Origin: CAZGAH01 sp964523295 | GTDB taxonomy: Bacteria; Desulfobacterota; Desulfovibrionia; Desulfovibrionales; Desulfovibrionaceae | Assembly: GCA_964523295.1 (NCBI GenBank) | Contig: CAZGAH010000007.1 | Location: forward strand, 1 to 64,000 | DNA: 64,000 nt | Direction of reading: 5' to 3' | Shown: piece by piece, positions 45,434 through 55,482 of the stretch | How positions within the stretch are numbered: the first letter of the stretch is position 1 | How the letters are laid out: the number at the start of each line of letters is the position of its first letter | Translations under genes and position numbers: made by a program | Notes under the pieces: model-generated | Databases searched by the model: none | What the model was told of the DNA's origin: nothing | The model's input: only the letters and a program-made list of their open reading frames with translations

Positions 45434-46635
45434 TCCCAAATCCTCCAGGCGACTTCGGGCTTGCTCAGCATGGGCCACTGTTCCTGCCGCCCGCTTCGGT
45501 CCACCACCAGGACCTGGTTGGTTGGCGAACCAAACCCGCTGTCCGGAAGGTCCACGCGATTGGCGACCAGCAAATCCGCTCCCTTGGCCTGTAATTTCTG
45601 CCATGCACGCGGGGGCAGATCCGCTGTCTCAGCGCAGAAACCGATTGCACGCTGCCCGGGAGTCTTTACTGCGCAAAAACTGCGCAAAATGTCGGTATTG
45701 ACCGTTAAGGGGAGCGTCATCGGAAAGTCGGGTGCCGTTTTGGAAAGCTTCTTACCGCTCAGACGCGGCGGACGATAATCCGCTACAGCCGCACAAAAAC
45801 AGGCAACATCGTAATCGCCCCAAACGGACCGGCAGGCCTCGTACATCTCCTCGGCGCCGGTCACGTGCGTTACCGTAAACAGGGGGGGGAAGTCCAGCGC
45901 AACAGGCCCGCTGACAACATGGACGTGCGCACCGCGTATCCATGCAGCACAGGCCAGCGACAGTCCCATCACGCCAGACGACGGATTGCTGAGAAACCTG
46001 ACGGCGTCCCAATACTCCTGAGTCGGCCCCAGCGTGATCAGTATCCGCTTCCCGGCAAGATCTTGCGGCGCAAGAGCTCTCAAACCAGAAAGAAAAATGA
46101 CATCACTCTCCGGCAGACGCCCCTTTCCGTGCTCACCGCAGGCCATCACGCCCTCTTCGGGCTCAAGGATGACATGCCCGCGCTCGCGCAGAAGCGCACA
46201 ATTTGCCTGCGTGGCGACGGCATGCCAAAGGCGGGGATTCATGGCCGGGGCGAATACCATAGGCCGCGGATAGGAAAGAAGCTGACAGGAAAGCATATCG
46301 TCGGCCAGGCCATGCGCCGCCTTGGCAAGAATATTCGCCGTCGCCGGGGCGATGAGCAGGGCATCGGCGAACTGGCCGGGATAAAGATGACCGTGGATTT
46401 CCCTGTTGGCAGTGCCGGAAAAAAGCGTAGCGTAGACCGGGTCCGCTCCAAGTGCGGCAAAAAGTTGCGGCGAGACGAACTCACAGGCAGCCGAAGTCAG
46501 GGTTACGCCGACGTCCATATGCGTGGAAGAGAACTGGCGTACCACATCGGCAATTTTATACGCAGCGACGCTGCCGCAAATACCGAGATGCAGCCGCTTG
46601 CCTCGAAAGCCCGTAAATCTAAGATAGGGGTGCAC
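45415..46635 (-). CDS. coaBC: Bifunctional phosphopantothenoylcysteine decarboxylase/synthase
   Basis: About 406 residues with two CoA-synthesis activities. The flavin-dependent CoaC half has LGICGSVAAYKIADVVRQF, APATANILAKAAHGLADDML, FAPAMNPRLWH and the flap MACGEHGKGRLPE. The CoaB half has ITLGPTQEYWDAVRFLSNPS then SGVMG, and AAVADYRPP...KLSK. The GTG start at 46635 overlaps the upstream lipoprotein stop as TAGTG; longer frames overlap that gene and are rejected. Confidence 0.92.
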   Translation of the reverse strand: MHPYLRFTGFRGKRLHLGICGSVAAYKIADVVRQFSSTHMDVGVTLTSAACEFVSPQLFAALGADPVYATLFSGTANREIHGHLYPGQFADALLIAPATANILAKAAHGLADDMLSCQLLSYPRPMVFAPAMNPRLWHAVATQANCALLRERGHVILEPEEGVMACGEHGKGRLPESDVIFLSGLRALAPQDLAGKRILITLGPTQEYWDAVRFLSNPSSGVMGLSLACAAWIRGAHVHVVSGPVALDFPPLFTVTHVTGAEEMYEACRSVWGDYDVACFCAAVADYRPPRLSGKKLSKTAPDFPMTLPLTVNTDILRSFCAVKTPGQRAIGFCAETADLPPRAWQKLQAKGADLLVANRVDLPDSGFGSPTNQVLVVDRSGRQEQWPMLSKPEVAWRIWDWLPLL

Positions 46636-47183
46636 TACTGCGTCAGCCTGCCTTCTTTGACAGAGGCGCCGCCTCGGGTTCCGCGCGTATGCGTCGTTGT
46701 CTCCGGGGCAAGTATCTGTGACGTCCCACCGGACCCTACGCGCGGGGAGACCCATATTTCAAGTAATGTGCGAAGTTTACCGTCGGTGATATTGATGATG
46801 CAATACCGCTCGTTTTTCTCGAACACCAGAATGGTCCGGCTGGACTTGAACATGCTGCAGGGCGACCATCCGTCCTTGGCCATATTATTGATGAAAAACG
46901 TGCTCAATGACGTCAGCTCGACGCGGCCGGTAAAAACCATCACACCGGATTTTGACGACGGGGTTTCGAGGATGAATGAATCCTGCGTCAGCAACTCCAT
47001 TTCCTTGGGGACAAGGATGTCGTCAAAATCATAATAGTAATCGGAAGGCCCGCTCGTGGCCGGCATGGTCTCGCTTTGACTCTGCGCAGGATCTGTCCCG
47101 GCCGATTGATCGGTGGTCAGATGGGAACAGGATATAAGTACCAGACATAACATAGAAAATAAAATAGCAGGGAAAAGTCGCAT
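46635..47183 (-). CDS. Lipoprotein of unknown function, coupled to coaBC
   Basis: A 182-residue protein with a type II signal (FPAILFSMLCLVLISC; lipobox LISC). The mature part has YDDILVPKEMELL-like sequence and VFTGRVELTSLSTFFINNMA, GWSPCSMFKSSRTILVFEKN, resembling a conserved periplasmic lipoprotein of Desulfovibrio-like genomes, although I cannot name it. A start at 47183 puts the signal peptide first. Its stop overlaps the coaBC GTG, implying coupled translation. Confidence 0.7.
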   Translation of the reverse strand: MRLFPAILFSMLCLVLISCSHLTTDQSAGTDPAQSQSETMPATSGPSDYYYDFDDILVPKEMELLTQDSFILETPSSKSGVMVFTGRVELTSLSTFFINNMAKDGWSPCSMFKSSRTILVFEKNERYCIINITDGKLRTLLEIWVSPRVGSGGTSQILAPETTTHTRGTRGGASVKEGRLTQ

Positions 47184-47795
47184 GTCGGCCTCCGAGGCAG
47201 GATTGCTGTGACGCATGGGCAAGCTTACCACAGCGCTTGATAGCTTCCCCTTCAGTACGATAACATCGGTGAAATCGCAACAGGCAAGAACCCTTGACCT
47301 CGATATTTTATCCTTTCTCAGCGATCATACGCACCCTAAACCGCACACATCCCGAGATGATCTGTTCCTTTACGAGTGCTCAGATCATGGAGGATGCTGA
47401 AGTTTGACGAAAATTTTTTGTTAATAAAAACATTTTTTAAATAATATATTGACCTTTATTATATGATGAAAATCGCTGATTTAAAGAAAGAAAATCGACC
47501 ATCTAAATCAGTTGTTCTTTGAAGAATTGCTTGGCAACTCAGCGGTGTCATTGCATTTTTCACAAAACAAGGATACTATCCGTCTGCTTGATTGTGAATC
47601 CATCTGCCCGGTCTGAATCCAGAAATTTCTGTCTGGCACATGGGCGCGAAAAGGCAATTCCCAAATGGCGCGGACGTCGTCCAGGCCGGTGGCTCGTGAC
47701 GCCAGGGCAATGGAGGGCGGTATTTCACTGAAAATTTGGGTGTATGGCCTCAATGGAGTATTTTCCACGCAACGTTGCAAAACAAGGAAAACCCC
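47184..47795. other. Long intergenic region upstream of the glycerol-dehydrogenase-like gene
   Basis: No gene is supported. An AT-rich tract at 47400-47480 contains a possible promoter: TTGTTA at 47418-47423, an 18-base spacer, TAATAT at 47442-47447. From there about 350 bases remain before the next start, enough for a structured leader; inverted segments near 47660-47720 are present but match no riboswitch I know. Confidence 0.4.
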
Positions 47796-48905
47796 ATGAT
47801 CAGCATTTCATTGTTTCCGGGGCGCTATGTTCAGGGCCGCGGTGCGCTGTCCTGCCTGGGTGAGGAACTGGCACGGCTGGGCGCACGGCATTTTTTGCTT
47901 TGCTCGCCGCACGCTATGGAGCACCTGCTGCCCTCCTTGCAGACCGCTTTGGGGCAGGCGGGGGCCGTGCATGTCGAACGTTTCGGTCGGGAGTGTACGG
48001 ACGGCGAGGTCGCGAGGCTGCTGGCCGCAGCCCAGGGCTTCGGCGCCCAGGCCGTGACCGCGCTCGGCGGAGGCAAGGCGCTGGACACGGCCAAGGCCGT
48101 GGCCTCGCGTGCCGGCCTGCCGGTGGCCATGGTCCCGACCATCGCCTCCACGGACGCGCCGTGCAGCTCGGTCTGCGTGTTTTATACGCCGGACGGCGTC
48201 TTTCAGCGTGTCGAGCTTCTGCCCCGTAATCCTGAGCTGGTCCTCATGGATACGGATGTGATAGCGCGCGCTCCGGGCAGATTTCTGGCCTCAGGCATGG
48301 GGGACGCGCTGGCGACCTGGTTCGAGGCCGAATCGTGCCGTATCAGTCGGGGACGGAATATCGCCGGTGCCGTAGGCTCGATGACCGTCCATGCCCTGGC
48401 CCGGCTTTGCTACGAAACCGTACGCGATTGGGGAGTATCCGCGCTCACGGCCTGTTCCGCCAGCGTGGTCACTCCGGCCCTGGAGCGCATCGTGGAGGCG
48501 AATACGCTGCTGAGCGGTCTCGGCTTCGAGAGCGGCGGACTGGGCGCGGCGCACTCCATCCACAACGGACTGACCGCGCTTCCCGGCGTCAGGGGCCTGT
48601 TTCACGGCGAAAAGGTAGCCTTCGGCGTATTGGCTTCGTTGTTTCTCGTCGACAAGCCATTGCCCCTGGTGGACGAGGTCTACGAACTGTGCCGGTCCCT
48701 GCATCTGCCGACCACCTTTGCCGAACTGGGGCTGGACGGGATTACGGATCCGGAGCTGCGCCGCGTGGCGGAAAAGGCCTGCGCACCGGGAGAAAGCATC
48801 CACAACGAGCCCGCGGAAATAGCTCCCGAGCTGGTGATGTCGGCGCTCAAGGCAGCCGACGCCGAGGGCCGGCGGCGGCGCCAGATCGCGGTCCGGTCGC
48901 TGTAG
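47796..48905 (+). CDS. gldA: Iron-containing alcohol dehydrogenase, glycerol dehydrogenase-like
   Basis: A 369-residue group III alcohol dehydrogenase resembling GldA, which oxidises glycerol to dihydroxyacetone with NAD. The NAD region is ALGGGKALDTAKAVASRAG; VPTIASTDAPCSSVCVFY is typical of GldA. Metal ligands are the Asp in ASGMGDALATWFE and His residues in GLGAAHSIHNGL and LFHGEKVAFG. AAGGAAAA lies 7 bases before the ATG; the frame is open upstream without conservation. The true substrate is not certain. Confidence 0.85.
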   Translation: MISISLFPGRYVQGRGALSCLGEELARLGARHFLLCSPHAMEHLLPSLQTALGQAGAVHVERFGRECTDGEVARLLAAAQGFGAQAVTALGGGKALDTAKAVASRAGLPVAMVPTIASTDAPCSSVCVFYTPDGVFQRVELLPRNPELVLMDTDVIARAPGRFLASGMGDALATWFEAESCRISRGRNIAGAVGSMTVHALARLCYETVRDWGVSALTACSASVVTPALERIVEANTLLSGLGFESGGLGAAHSIHNGLTALPGVRGLFHGEKVAFGVLASLFLVDKPLPLVDEVYELCRSLHLPTTFAELGLDGITDPELRRVAEKACAPGESIHNEPAEIAPELVMSALKAADAEGRRRRQIAVRSL

Positions 48906-48969
48906 TCCGGCTCCTGCGGCGTGTGCGCCAGCCGTGCGCCTGGCCCGGCCAGCCTGCCCGGACCGACGC

Positions 48970-50694
48970 TCAGGATGCCAGTCTGGCGAGCGTGTCGCGC
49001 TCGGCAGTCAGTGCCGCGCGCAGGGCCTGCGCCGCGGCGACAAGATCGGCCAGGCGCTGCTCATTGGCGTACGTCTGCTGCACGTAGGGCTGAAAGGATA
49101 GTTCGAGATTGGAAAAAACCTCCTCGAGCTGGGAGGCGAGTTTTTCACGAAGCTGGGCGTCAAAGGCCAGTCCGGCCTGTTCGAACCCCTGCTGAAATTT
49201 TTTGATGATGCTGCCGCGTTTGACGAGCAGCGTTGCGGCCAGCAGGGCGCCTACGGTAGCAAAGACGCCGCCGGTGATATCGAAGATGAGGATATGCGTG
49301 GTGGTGGCCAGGACGGCGCCCACGGCAGTGAGCAGCCCGCCGGTCACGGCGTGGTCGCCAAGGCGGCGCAGTCCGGCGGGCCGGATGCATTCGCCCAGGG
49401 CGGATTCGTTGATGAGCGTGAACAGGCGGGCAATGACCTCGTCAATGGTCTGCAAACGCTGCGCTGTGAATGCGGACATAGAGGCCTGCGTCTCGAGCGT
49501 GAATGCGGCCTTTTTGCTCTCCAGCCCGGCGAGCAACAGCTCCGTCTGGGCGGCGATGTTGGCGGAAAGTCGCCCGACACCTTCGTCGGAAAGCCGTTTG
49601 ACCTCACGGCCGAATCGATCGTTAAAGCGTTGGTTGAGCTCTTCGGTCCACCCTTTGAGTTGATTCGTACGACCGAACAGACTCTTGATCGTGGACTTGA
49701 CCAACTGGGTCACGGCCAGTCCTTCGGCAAATTCATCCACGATCGTACGGGTCTCGTCCTGATAGGCGCGCACGAGTCGTTCGGTCAGGGCCTCGGCGTC
49801 GCGCAGGGCCTGGGCCTTTGTCCTGATGACGAAGTCCGCGATGCGGTCGCGGTTTTCGCGGTCGTCGTCAACGGCACGGGCCTGGAGTTGCAGGGCATCC
49901 TCGAAGCGCTCGAGCACGGTCCCGGCCGTGTCCAACAAGGACTCCATTTTCAGATAATAATGCCGGCCGCCGGTGACGGTCTTTTTGATAAAGTCGCACA
50001 TCTCCGGAAAACCGCTGCCTTCGCTTCCAGTTTCGGCCAGCTTAGCCGAGACGCAAAAAACGGTCGGCGACTCCACACCGCGCTCCCGGGCCAATTCGAT
50101 GACCCGCGTGCGGTTGGTGTCGAGTTCGTCGGGAGTGGCCCTGTCGGCCTGCTGGAGCACGAACACGATCTTCTTGTGCCACTGTCGATGTACGAGCGAG
50201 AACAGGTCCCAGGAGGTTTTGGCGTAGGGATTGACAGCGGGGAAAACGAAAATGGCCAGATCGCATTCCGGAATGAACTTTTCGGTGATCTCCTGATGCC
50301 CGGCAACAATGCTGTTCGTGCCCGGCGTATCGACAATGCCGATTTCCTGCAAAATGGGGATTTCGCGGCCAAGCTCCCGGCAATGCTCGCCGAGGGAGCG
50401 CTCGTAGGGTTGCGCCGCGTAGACGATCTTCTGGATGGTGTCGGTACAGGGATCGGGAGCGACCTTGCACACGGGCGCGCCGAGCAGGGCGTTGACAAAG
50501 CTACTTTTCCCGGACTTGACCTCACCGACCACAACAAACAGATAGGGCTGGTGAATGTTCGCCAGCAAATCACCGGTCAGGTCCTTGAAGTCGGCACCGG
50601 ATATCTCCAGGCCTAACTCGTGCAAGCGGGTAAAGAGACCTTGGACCGTGGTCTTGAACTGCCGGTAGGCGGCCTTGATCATCTCGGGCTGCAT
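48970..50694 (-). CDS. Bacterial dynamin-like GTPase
   Basis: A 574-residue protein. The GTPase domain has G1 VVVGEVKSGKSSFVNALL (about residue 55), G3 VDTPGTNSIV and a G4-like VLQQADRATPDEL. A long helical stalk follows, then a paired hydrophobic segment (GGLLTAVGAVLATTTHIL, GGVFATVGALLAATLLV) like the membrane paddle of dynamin-like proteins, and a final coiled coil. It probably remodels or protects membranes. It stands alone and converges with gldA. Confidence 0.88.
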   Translation of the reverse strand: MQPEMIKAAYRQFKTTVQGLFTRLHELGLEISGADFKDLTGDLLANIHQPYLFVVVGEVKSGKSSFVNALLGAPVCKVAPDPCTDTIQKIVYAAQPYERSLGEHCRELGREIPILQEIGIVDTPGTNSIVAGHQEITEKFIPECDLAIFVFPAVNPYAKTSWDLFSLVHRQWHKKIVFVLQQADRATPDELDTNRTRVIELARERGVESPTVFCVSAKLAETGSEGSGFPEMCDFIKKTVTGGRHYYLKMESLLDTAGTVLERFEDALQLQARAVDDDRENRDRIADFVIRTKAQALRDAEALTERLVRAYQDETRTIVDEFAEGLAVTQLVKSTIKSLFGRTNQLKGWTEELNQRFNDRFGREVKRLSDEGVGRLSANIAAQTELLLAGLESKKAAFTLETQASMSAFTAQRLQTIDEVIARLFTLINESALGECIRPAGLRRLGDHAVTGGLLTAVGAVLATTTHILIFDITGGVFATVGALLAATLLVKRGSIIKKFQQGFEQAGLAFDAQLREKLASQLEEVFSNLELSFQPYVQQTYANEQRLADLVAAAQALRAALTAERDTLARLAS

Positions 50695-50925
50695 CCGTCG
50701 CGTCTCCTTGGTGCGGGGGGCGCATAAGCGGCATCACCGCCAGGGTACCCTGCCGTGCTTCCCCCGAGCGCAGGACACCTGTTCATGGTCATAACGCCAG
50801 GCAGACCGTCTCGTCCAGGGGCAAACGCGGCCAGCCAGCATATACGGAGAGCCGGCCCCACGTTTTCCTTGCCTTGGCGGGCCATTCAAGATACAGGGCT
50901 TGCATACGAAGCTGGCGACCATCGC

Positions 50926-51019
50926 GGAGAGGTACCGAAGTGGCCGTAACGGGCCCGACTCGAAATCGGGTTGCGGGCTAATCCCCTGCACGTGGGTTCG
51001 AATCCCACCCTCTCCGCCA
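50926..51019 (+). tRNA. tRNA-Ser (anticodon CGA)
   Basis: Acceptor GGAGAGG pairs with CCTCTCC, followed by G and CCA. The anticodon arm is CCCGA-CTCGAAA-TCGGG with CGA, and a long variable arm typical of tRNA-Ser follows. It marks the left side of the defence-gene region. Confidence 0.93.
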
Positions 51020-51101
51020 CCTAACCAACTAAAATAGCTGAATAAGATAGACAGATACAAACCCTTGGAAAAGGTGGGAAGGCGCCCATAAGACGAAATT
51101 T

Positions 51102-51123
51102 GCGGGCAATTCCCGCTTTTTTT
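51102..51123 (+). terminator. Terminator of tRNA-Ser
   Basis: GCGGG-CAATT-CCCGC followed by at least seven T, about 80 bases past the tRNA. A standard intrinsic terminator. Confidence 0.85.
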
Positions 51124-51369
51124 GTTTATACTGTGAAAACGTATCTATTTGATTTAAAGACTAGAAATAAAATCCCTCTCGCCACCGTCCTCTGTGTCTT
51201 CAGCATGTCAAGTCATACTGTTGCCATGATTCAAATTCTAAAAGTGCTGTAAATCCTCTTCTGCTCAGCCAACAACATTCCCCTCCACCACACATCCATT
51301 TGCGTGCTTGCACGCAATCCGTTTGTCAAATCGTTTTCTTGCCGTTTGATTCCATTCATTATGGTGTGT

Positions 51370-51403
51370 GGAGATTTTCGGACAGAAATAGTCCTTGCTT
51401 TTA
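51370..51403. repeat. 34-base dispersed repeat, copy 2
   Basis: Matches 15914-15947 at 29 of 34 bases, including GGACAGAAATAG. It lies just left of the truncated Fic gene. Confidence 0.6.
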
Positions 51404-51810
51404 GGTGTGATTCTCCCTGAAAGTCAGCAGGGAGGCTTGACCTGTCAATGGGCACCCTAATGGAGCCACCCCTGGGCGCCTTAATCGAGCCAGTGGCAGC
51501 AATGGATTTTGCCCTTCCATGTTTCAGCGATGTCAGACGACACCAGCAAATACCCCTTTCGCGTTGCCAAAAATTTACGTGCCCCAGCCGGCACATTCGG
51601 CGCTGGCGACGCCGTGGCCGTTATGCTCTCATGTCGGCCCGGTTGGCGCGGCGCTTGCGAGTGGCAGCCCTACACGCATGCCGCGGTGCAAGCGCCGTGA
51701 CAACCGGGCCTTCCTCTTCCGCCGTTCAATCCTTGTGTCGTTACGCCTGTCACTGGCGCCAGGATGGCGCGCCCGGAGCTGCATCGTTCTTGTCCGGCTG
51801 CATACCCCGT

Positions 51811-52335
51811 GATGGCGTAGCGCGTGCGCATCTGTGGTTCGAGACCACCCACCGCTTTGAAGACGGGAACGGCCGCATCGGCCGAGCAATTGCGGACATG
51901 CTCCTCGCGCGCTCGGAGAATAGCCCGCAGCGCTTTTACAGCATGTCGACGCAAATACGCAAAGATCGAGACACCTACTACGCGCGCCTCGATGACGCGC
52001 AAAACGGCGACCTCGACATCACAGACTATCTTGACTGGTTCCTAGACTGCATGGACAGCGCCCTGAACGGCGCCGAGACCATACTGGCGGAGTTCGTAAT
52101 CAAAGCCAAATTTTGGGAGCGCTACGCCGGAGAATCTTTCAATGAGCGTCAACAAAAGATGCTCAATCTATTACTCGAAGGGTTTGAGGGCCATTTGACT
52201 ACATCGAAATGGGCCAAGATAGCAAAGTGCTCGCAAGATACTGCGGGGAGGGATATCGATAGCCTCGTGAAGCGAAACATCCTCATGAGGGAGGCGGCTG
52301 GGGGGGGGGCGGAGTACCCGGTATTCGTTGGTTGA
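51811..52335 (+). pseudogene. 5'-truncated Fic protein (DUF4172-Fic type)
   Basis: The frame carries AHLWFETTHRFEDGNGRIGR, the Fic active loop (HxFxDGNGRxxR), then RFYSMSTQIRKDRDTYYARL and the C-terminal GFEGHLTTSKWAKIAKCSQD, which match the second half of DUF4172-Fic proteins. The N-terminal half, with inhibitory helix and DUF4172 domain, is missing. Upstream codons in the same frame (from 51448) look random. Probably inactive. Confidence 0.75.
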
Positions 52336-52614
52336 CTTTGGCGATCTATTTCGCTGACAGTGTTCAACTTGGTTTTCTTTTCCGCTTTATTTCGAATGAG
52401 AACGGCACTCTTGATTTATATTTTTCATAATATAAATATGAACACCTCGACATGCTTATAATTTCATTTTCTTCTCCATAGAGGCCGCTTGCAAGACGTG
52501 GCTCCGACGGCTCCATCATGCTCGGGGAGGGAGCTGCAGCGTTTGCCATCAACGTCATTTTCCGCTAGCGAATGACTTCATCTTGACGTTGAAGCATAGA
52601 CAAAGCGATTACAT

Positions 52615-55482
52615 GTGACTACGCCCTACCACGCGCGCTACTTTGCTCATGAATTGAGACGCCAAGCCCCGGCGAACGACGAGGAACGGCTGTCGTTGTC
52701 CCTTTTTGACGCAAGCGTTGACCTGAATCCGCATCAAATAGACGCAGCTTTGTTTGCCCTTCGATCGCCTCTTTCAAAGGGCGCGATACTTGCCGATGAA
52801 GTCGGGCTCGGCAAGACCATTGAGGCAGGCCTTGTCTTGTGTCAATTTTGGGCGGAAAGGAAACGCAGACTTCTTATTGTCTGTCCAGCTTCTATCCGAA
52901 AGCAATGGGCGTTGGAGTTGTCAGAGAAATTCAACCTCCAATGCGTCATCCTCGACGCAGCCTCATGCCGTGAAGTTAAACGAGCAGGCAATCCTTCCCC
53001 TTTTCTACAAAACGCGCTTATCATAACCTCCATGCATTTTGCGAGCAAGATGCGAGAAGAGGTTCGCTCTGTTCCTTGGGACGTGGTCATCATCGACGAG
53101 GCGCACAAGCTGCGTAACGCATATCGACCAGGCAACAGAATGGGACAAGCACTGCGTTGGGCTCTAAATGATCGTTTCAAGCTGTTGCTAACAGCTACTC
53201 CGCTTCAGAACTCCCTGTTGGAACTCTATGGCCTTTCAACCTTGCTCGACGCTCATATTTTTGGCGAGATCGCTGCTTTTCGTAACAGATATGCCAATCA
53301 GAACGGCGATCTTTCTGAGCTTCGAGAACGTCTGAAACGTGTTTGTAAAAGAACGCTTCGAAAAGACGTCTTGGAATATATCCGCTATACCGAGCGCAAA
53401 CCCATTGCTTTCCAGTTCCGGGCAAGCGACGAGGAACATAGACTATACAGCGCGATATCTGCATTTCTGCAACGAGACCAGGCATATTCTCTCCCACAAA
53501 GTCAACGTCAGCTTGTCGCACTGGTGCTGCGAAAACTGTTGGCTTCTTCCTCGTCAGCGCTCGCCGGCGCGTTGGAGACCCTTCGAAATCGTCTTTTACG
53601 CCTCAGGGCAGGCCTGCAAGAGGCGAGCGACCTGGCGGACACGTTGGTGCAAGGTGAAGAAATCGAATCCGAAATCATCGACGAGGCCGAGCAGATTGCA
53701 GAAGAGTGCGAAAACGGGGACGCCACCGCGGAAAACATTGACCCGGTTGCGCTGGACGCCGAACTCGACGAATTAAACCGCTTTATCGCCTGGGCCTCGT
53801 CCATCGGCGTCGACACGAAGACAAGGACTCTGCTCAAGGCGCTTGAAACCGGCTTCGATGCCATGCAGGAAATGCGAGCAGCGCGTAAGGCACTGATCTT
53901 CACCGAATCACGTAAGACACAAGACTACCTGTTTGCCTTTCTTGAGGCCAATGGATACGCTGATCGCGTCGTCCTCTTTAACGGGACGAATTCCAGCCCC
54001 CACGCAAAACGCGTATATGACGCCTGGTTGCTTACGAACAAAGACACTGGCCGCGCTACGGGCTCGCGCGACATCGACACGCGCACAGCGATTATTGACC
54101 ATTTTCGCGACAGCGCGGAAATCATGATCGCGACTGAAGCCGCCGCCGAGGGCGTCAACCTTCAATTCTGCTCCCTGGTGATCAATTACGACCTGCCCTG
54201 GAATCCGCAACGCATCGAGCAACGCATCGGCAGGTGCCACAGGTACGGGCAGACGCATGACGTTGTCGTCATCAATTTTCTCAACGAACGCAATGAAGCT
54301 GATCGGCGTGTTTTCGAGTTGCTTACCGAAAAATTTCAGCTTTTTAGCGGCGTGTTCGGTTCCTCTGACGACGTGCTTGGCGGCATCGAATCCGGAGTGG
54401 ACTTCGAAAACCGTATTCTCGCCATATACCAGACCTGCCGGACGCCCGAAGAGATCGACGCTGCCTTCGTCGCCTTGCGTCATGAATTGGAAAGCATGAT
54501 CGAATTGCGTATGGAGTGGGCCAAACGCCAACTATTGGAAACTTTTGACGAGGACGTGCACGCGCGCCTTAAGGTCAGGCTGGACGCCACGCGCGCGCAA
54601 CTCGACAAAGTAGGCGCTCGTTTTTGGGAGTTGTCGCGCTTCGTCCTCGCCAACCATGCCCGTTTTGACGACGCGAACTACTCCTTAGAACTTTTGTATG
54701 CCCCAATAGAAAGTCTTCGCCTTGGGCGCTACCACCTGGTTTCGAAGGAGCGCGAGAATGTCACAGGCGATTTTCTGTACCGCCTGACGCACCCGCTCGG
54801 CGAGTATGTCCTGGATCGGGGACGCGCCTACGATACGCCGGACGCGACGCTCGTTTTTCACAGCAGCGCGAAACGCACGAAAATCTCCGTCGTGGACGCG
54901 TTGCGCGGCAAACGGGGTTGGCTTCTGCTGCAAGTATTGCGCATCGACTCGTTTCAGACCGAAGAATACCTGCTTTTCTCTGGCTTCACTGAGGACGGGG
55001 CACCGCTCGACCAGGAAACCTGCGAAAAACTTTTTTCCTGCCCTGGCAGCGTCGAACATTGCGCTGCACTCCCTGAGGATGTCACGCGAAAGCTCGGCGC
55101 AGACGCGCAGCAGTACGCCGCGGCGACCGTGTCGCGGTCCTTGGAGCAAAATAACCGTTACTTCCAGGAAGAACGAGAAAAACTCGAAAAGTGGGCCGAG
55201 GACATGGTCCAGGCGGCGGAAATTGAACTTTTAGACACAAAAAACCAGATCAAGACCTTGAACCGTCAGGCGCGACAAGCGCCAACCGCAGAAGACGCGC
55301 ATCGGCTTCAGACGCAGATTCAAGAGCTGCAAAAAAAGCAACGGCGGCAGCGACAACGCATTTTTGACGTTGAAGACGAGATTATCGAGAAACGCGACGC
55401 GTTGATCGGGGTGCTGGAGAGGCGAATGCGCCAGCACGCGAATGCCTCCCCCTTGTTTCGCATTGAATGGAGTGTTGTCTAG
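52615..55482 (+). CDS. SNF2/RapA-type helicase of a restriction module
   Basis: A 955-residue superfamily 2 ATPase. Motif I is ILADEVGLGKTIEAGLVL (residues 59-76), motif II VIIDEAHKLRN (about 160), motif III LLTATPLQNSLLELYGL, motifs V-VI EAAAEGVNLQFCSLVINYDL and QRIGRCHRYGQTHDV (about 535). A long inserted coiled coil lies near 310-400 and a second at about 850-930 (QIKTLNRQARQAPTAEDAHR). There is no nuclease motif. It starts with GTG and is followed with no spacer by a transposase and then Mod and Res genes, so it is probably the translocase or helicase of that system. Confidence 0.9.
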   Translation: MTTPYHARYFAHELRRQAPANDEERLSLSLFDASVDLNPHQIDAALFALRSPLSKGAILADEVGLGKTIEAGLVLCQFWAERKRRLLIVCPASIRKQWALELSEKFNLQCVILDAASCREVKRAGNPSPFLQNALIITSMHFASKMREEVRSVPWDVVIIDEAHKLRNAYRPGNRMGQALRWALNDRFKLLLTATPLQNSLLELYGLSTLLDAHIFGEIAAFRNRYANQNGDLSELRERLKRVCKRTLRKDVLEYIRYTERKPIAFQFRASDEEHRLYSAISAFLQRDQAYSLPQSQRQLVALVLRKLLASSSSALAGALETLRNRLLRLRAGLQEASDLADTLVQGEEIESEIIDEAEQIAEECENGDATAENIDPVALDAELDELNRFIAWASSIGVDTKTRTLLKALETGFDAMQEMRAARKALIFTESRKTQDYLFAFLEANGYADRVVLFNGTNSSPHAKRVYDAWLLTNKDTGRATGSRDIDTRTAIIDHFRDSAEIMIATEAAAEGVNLQFCSLVINYDLPWNPQRIEQRIGRCHRYGQTHDVVVINFLNERNEADRRVFELLTEKFQLFSGVFGSSDDVLGGIESGVDFENRILAIYQTCRTPEEIDAAFVALRHELESMIELRMEWAKRQLLETFDEDVHARLKVRLDATRAQLDKVGARFWELSRFVLANHARFDDANYSLELLYAPIESLRLGRYHLVSKERENVTGDFLYRLTHPLGEYVLDRGRAYDTPDATLVFHSSAKRTKISVVDALRGKRGWLLLQVLRIDSFQTEEYLLFSGFTEDGAPLDQETCEKLFSCPGSVEHCAALPEDVTRKLGADAQQYAAATVSRSLEQNNRYFQEEREKLEKWAEDMVQAAEIELLDTKNQIKTLNRQARQAPTAEDAHRLQTQIQELQKKQRRQRQRIFDVEDEIIEKRDALIGVLERRMRQHANASPLFRIEWSVV

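Larger units (their letters stand above)
51020..51810. other. Region between tRNA-Ser and Fic remnant
   Basis: Contains the tRNA terminator, an AT-rich spacer, repeat copy 2 (51370-51403) and, at 51448-51510, sequence of the kind seen at insertion-sequence ends. Frames at 51509-51700 (SDDTSKYPFRVAKNLRAPAG) look like a protein fragment that I cannot assign. No integrase gene is visible next to the tRNA. Confidence 0.4.

Noticed and set aside
47450..47795. Riboswitch upstream of the glycerol-dehydrogenase-like gene
   Set aside because: Some inverted segments exist but no known consensus could be matched by eye.
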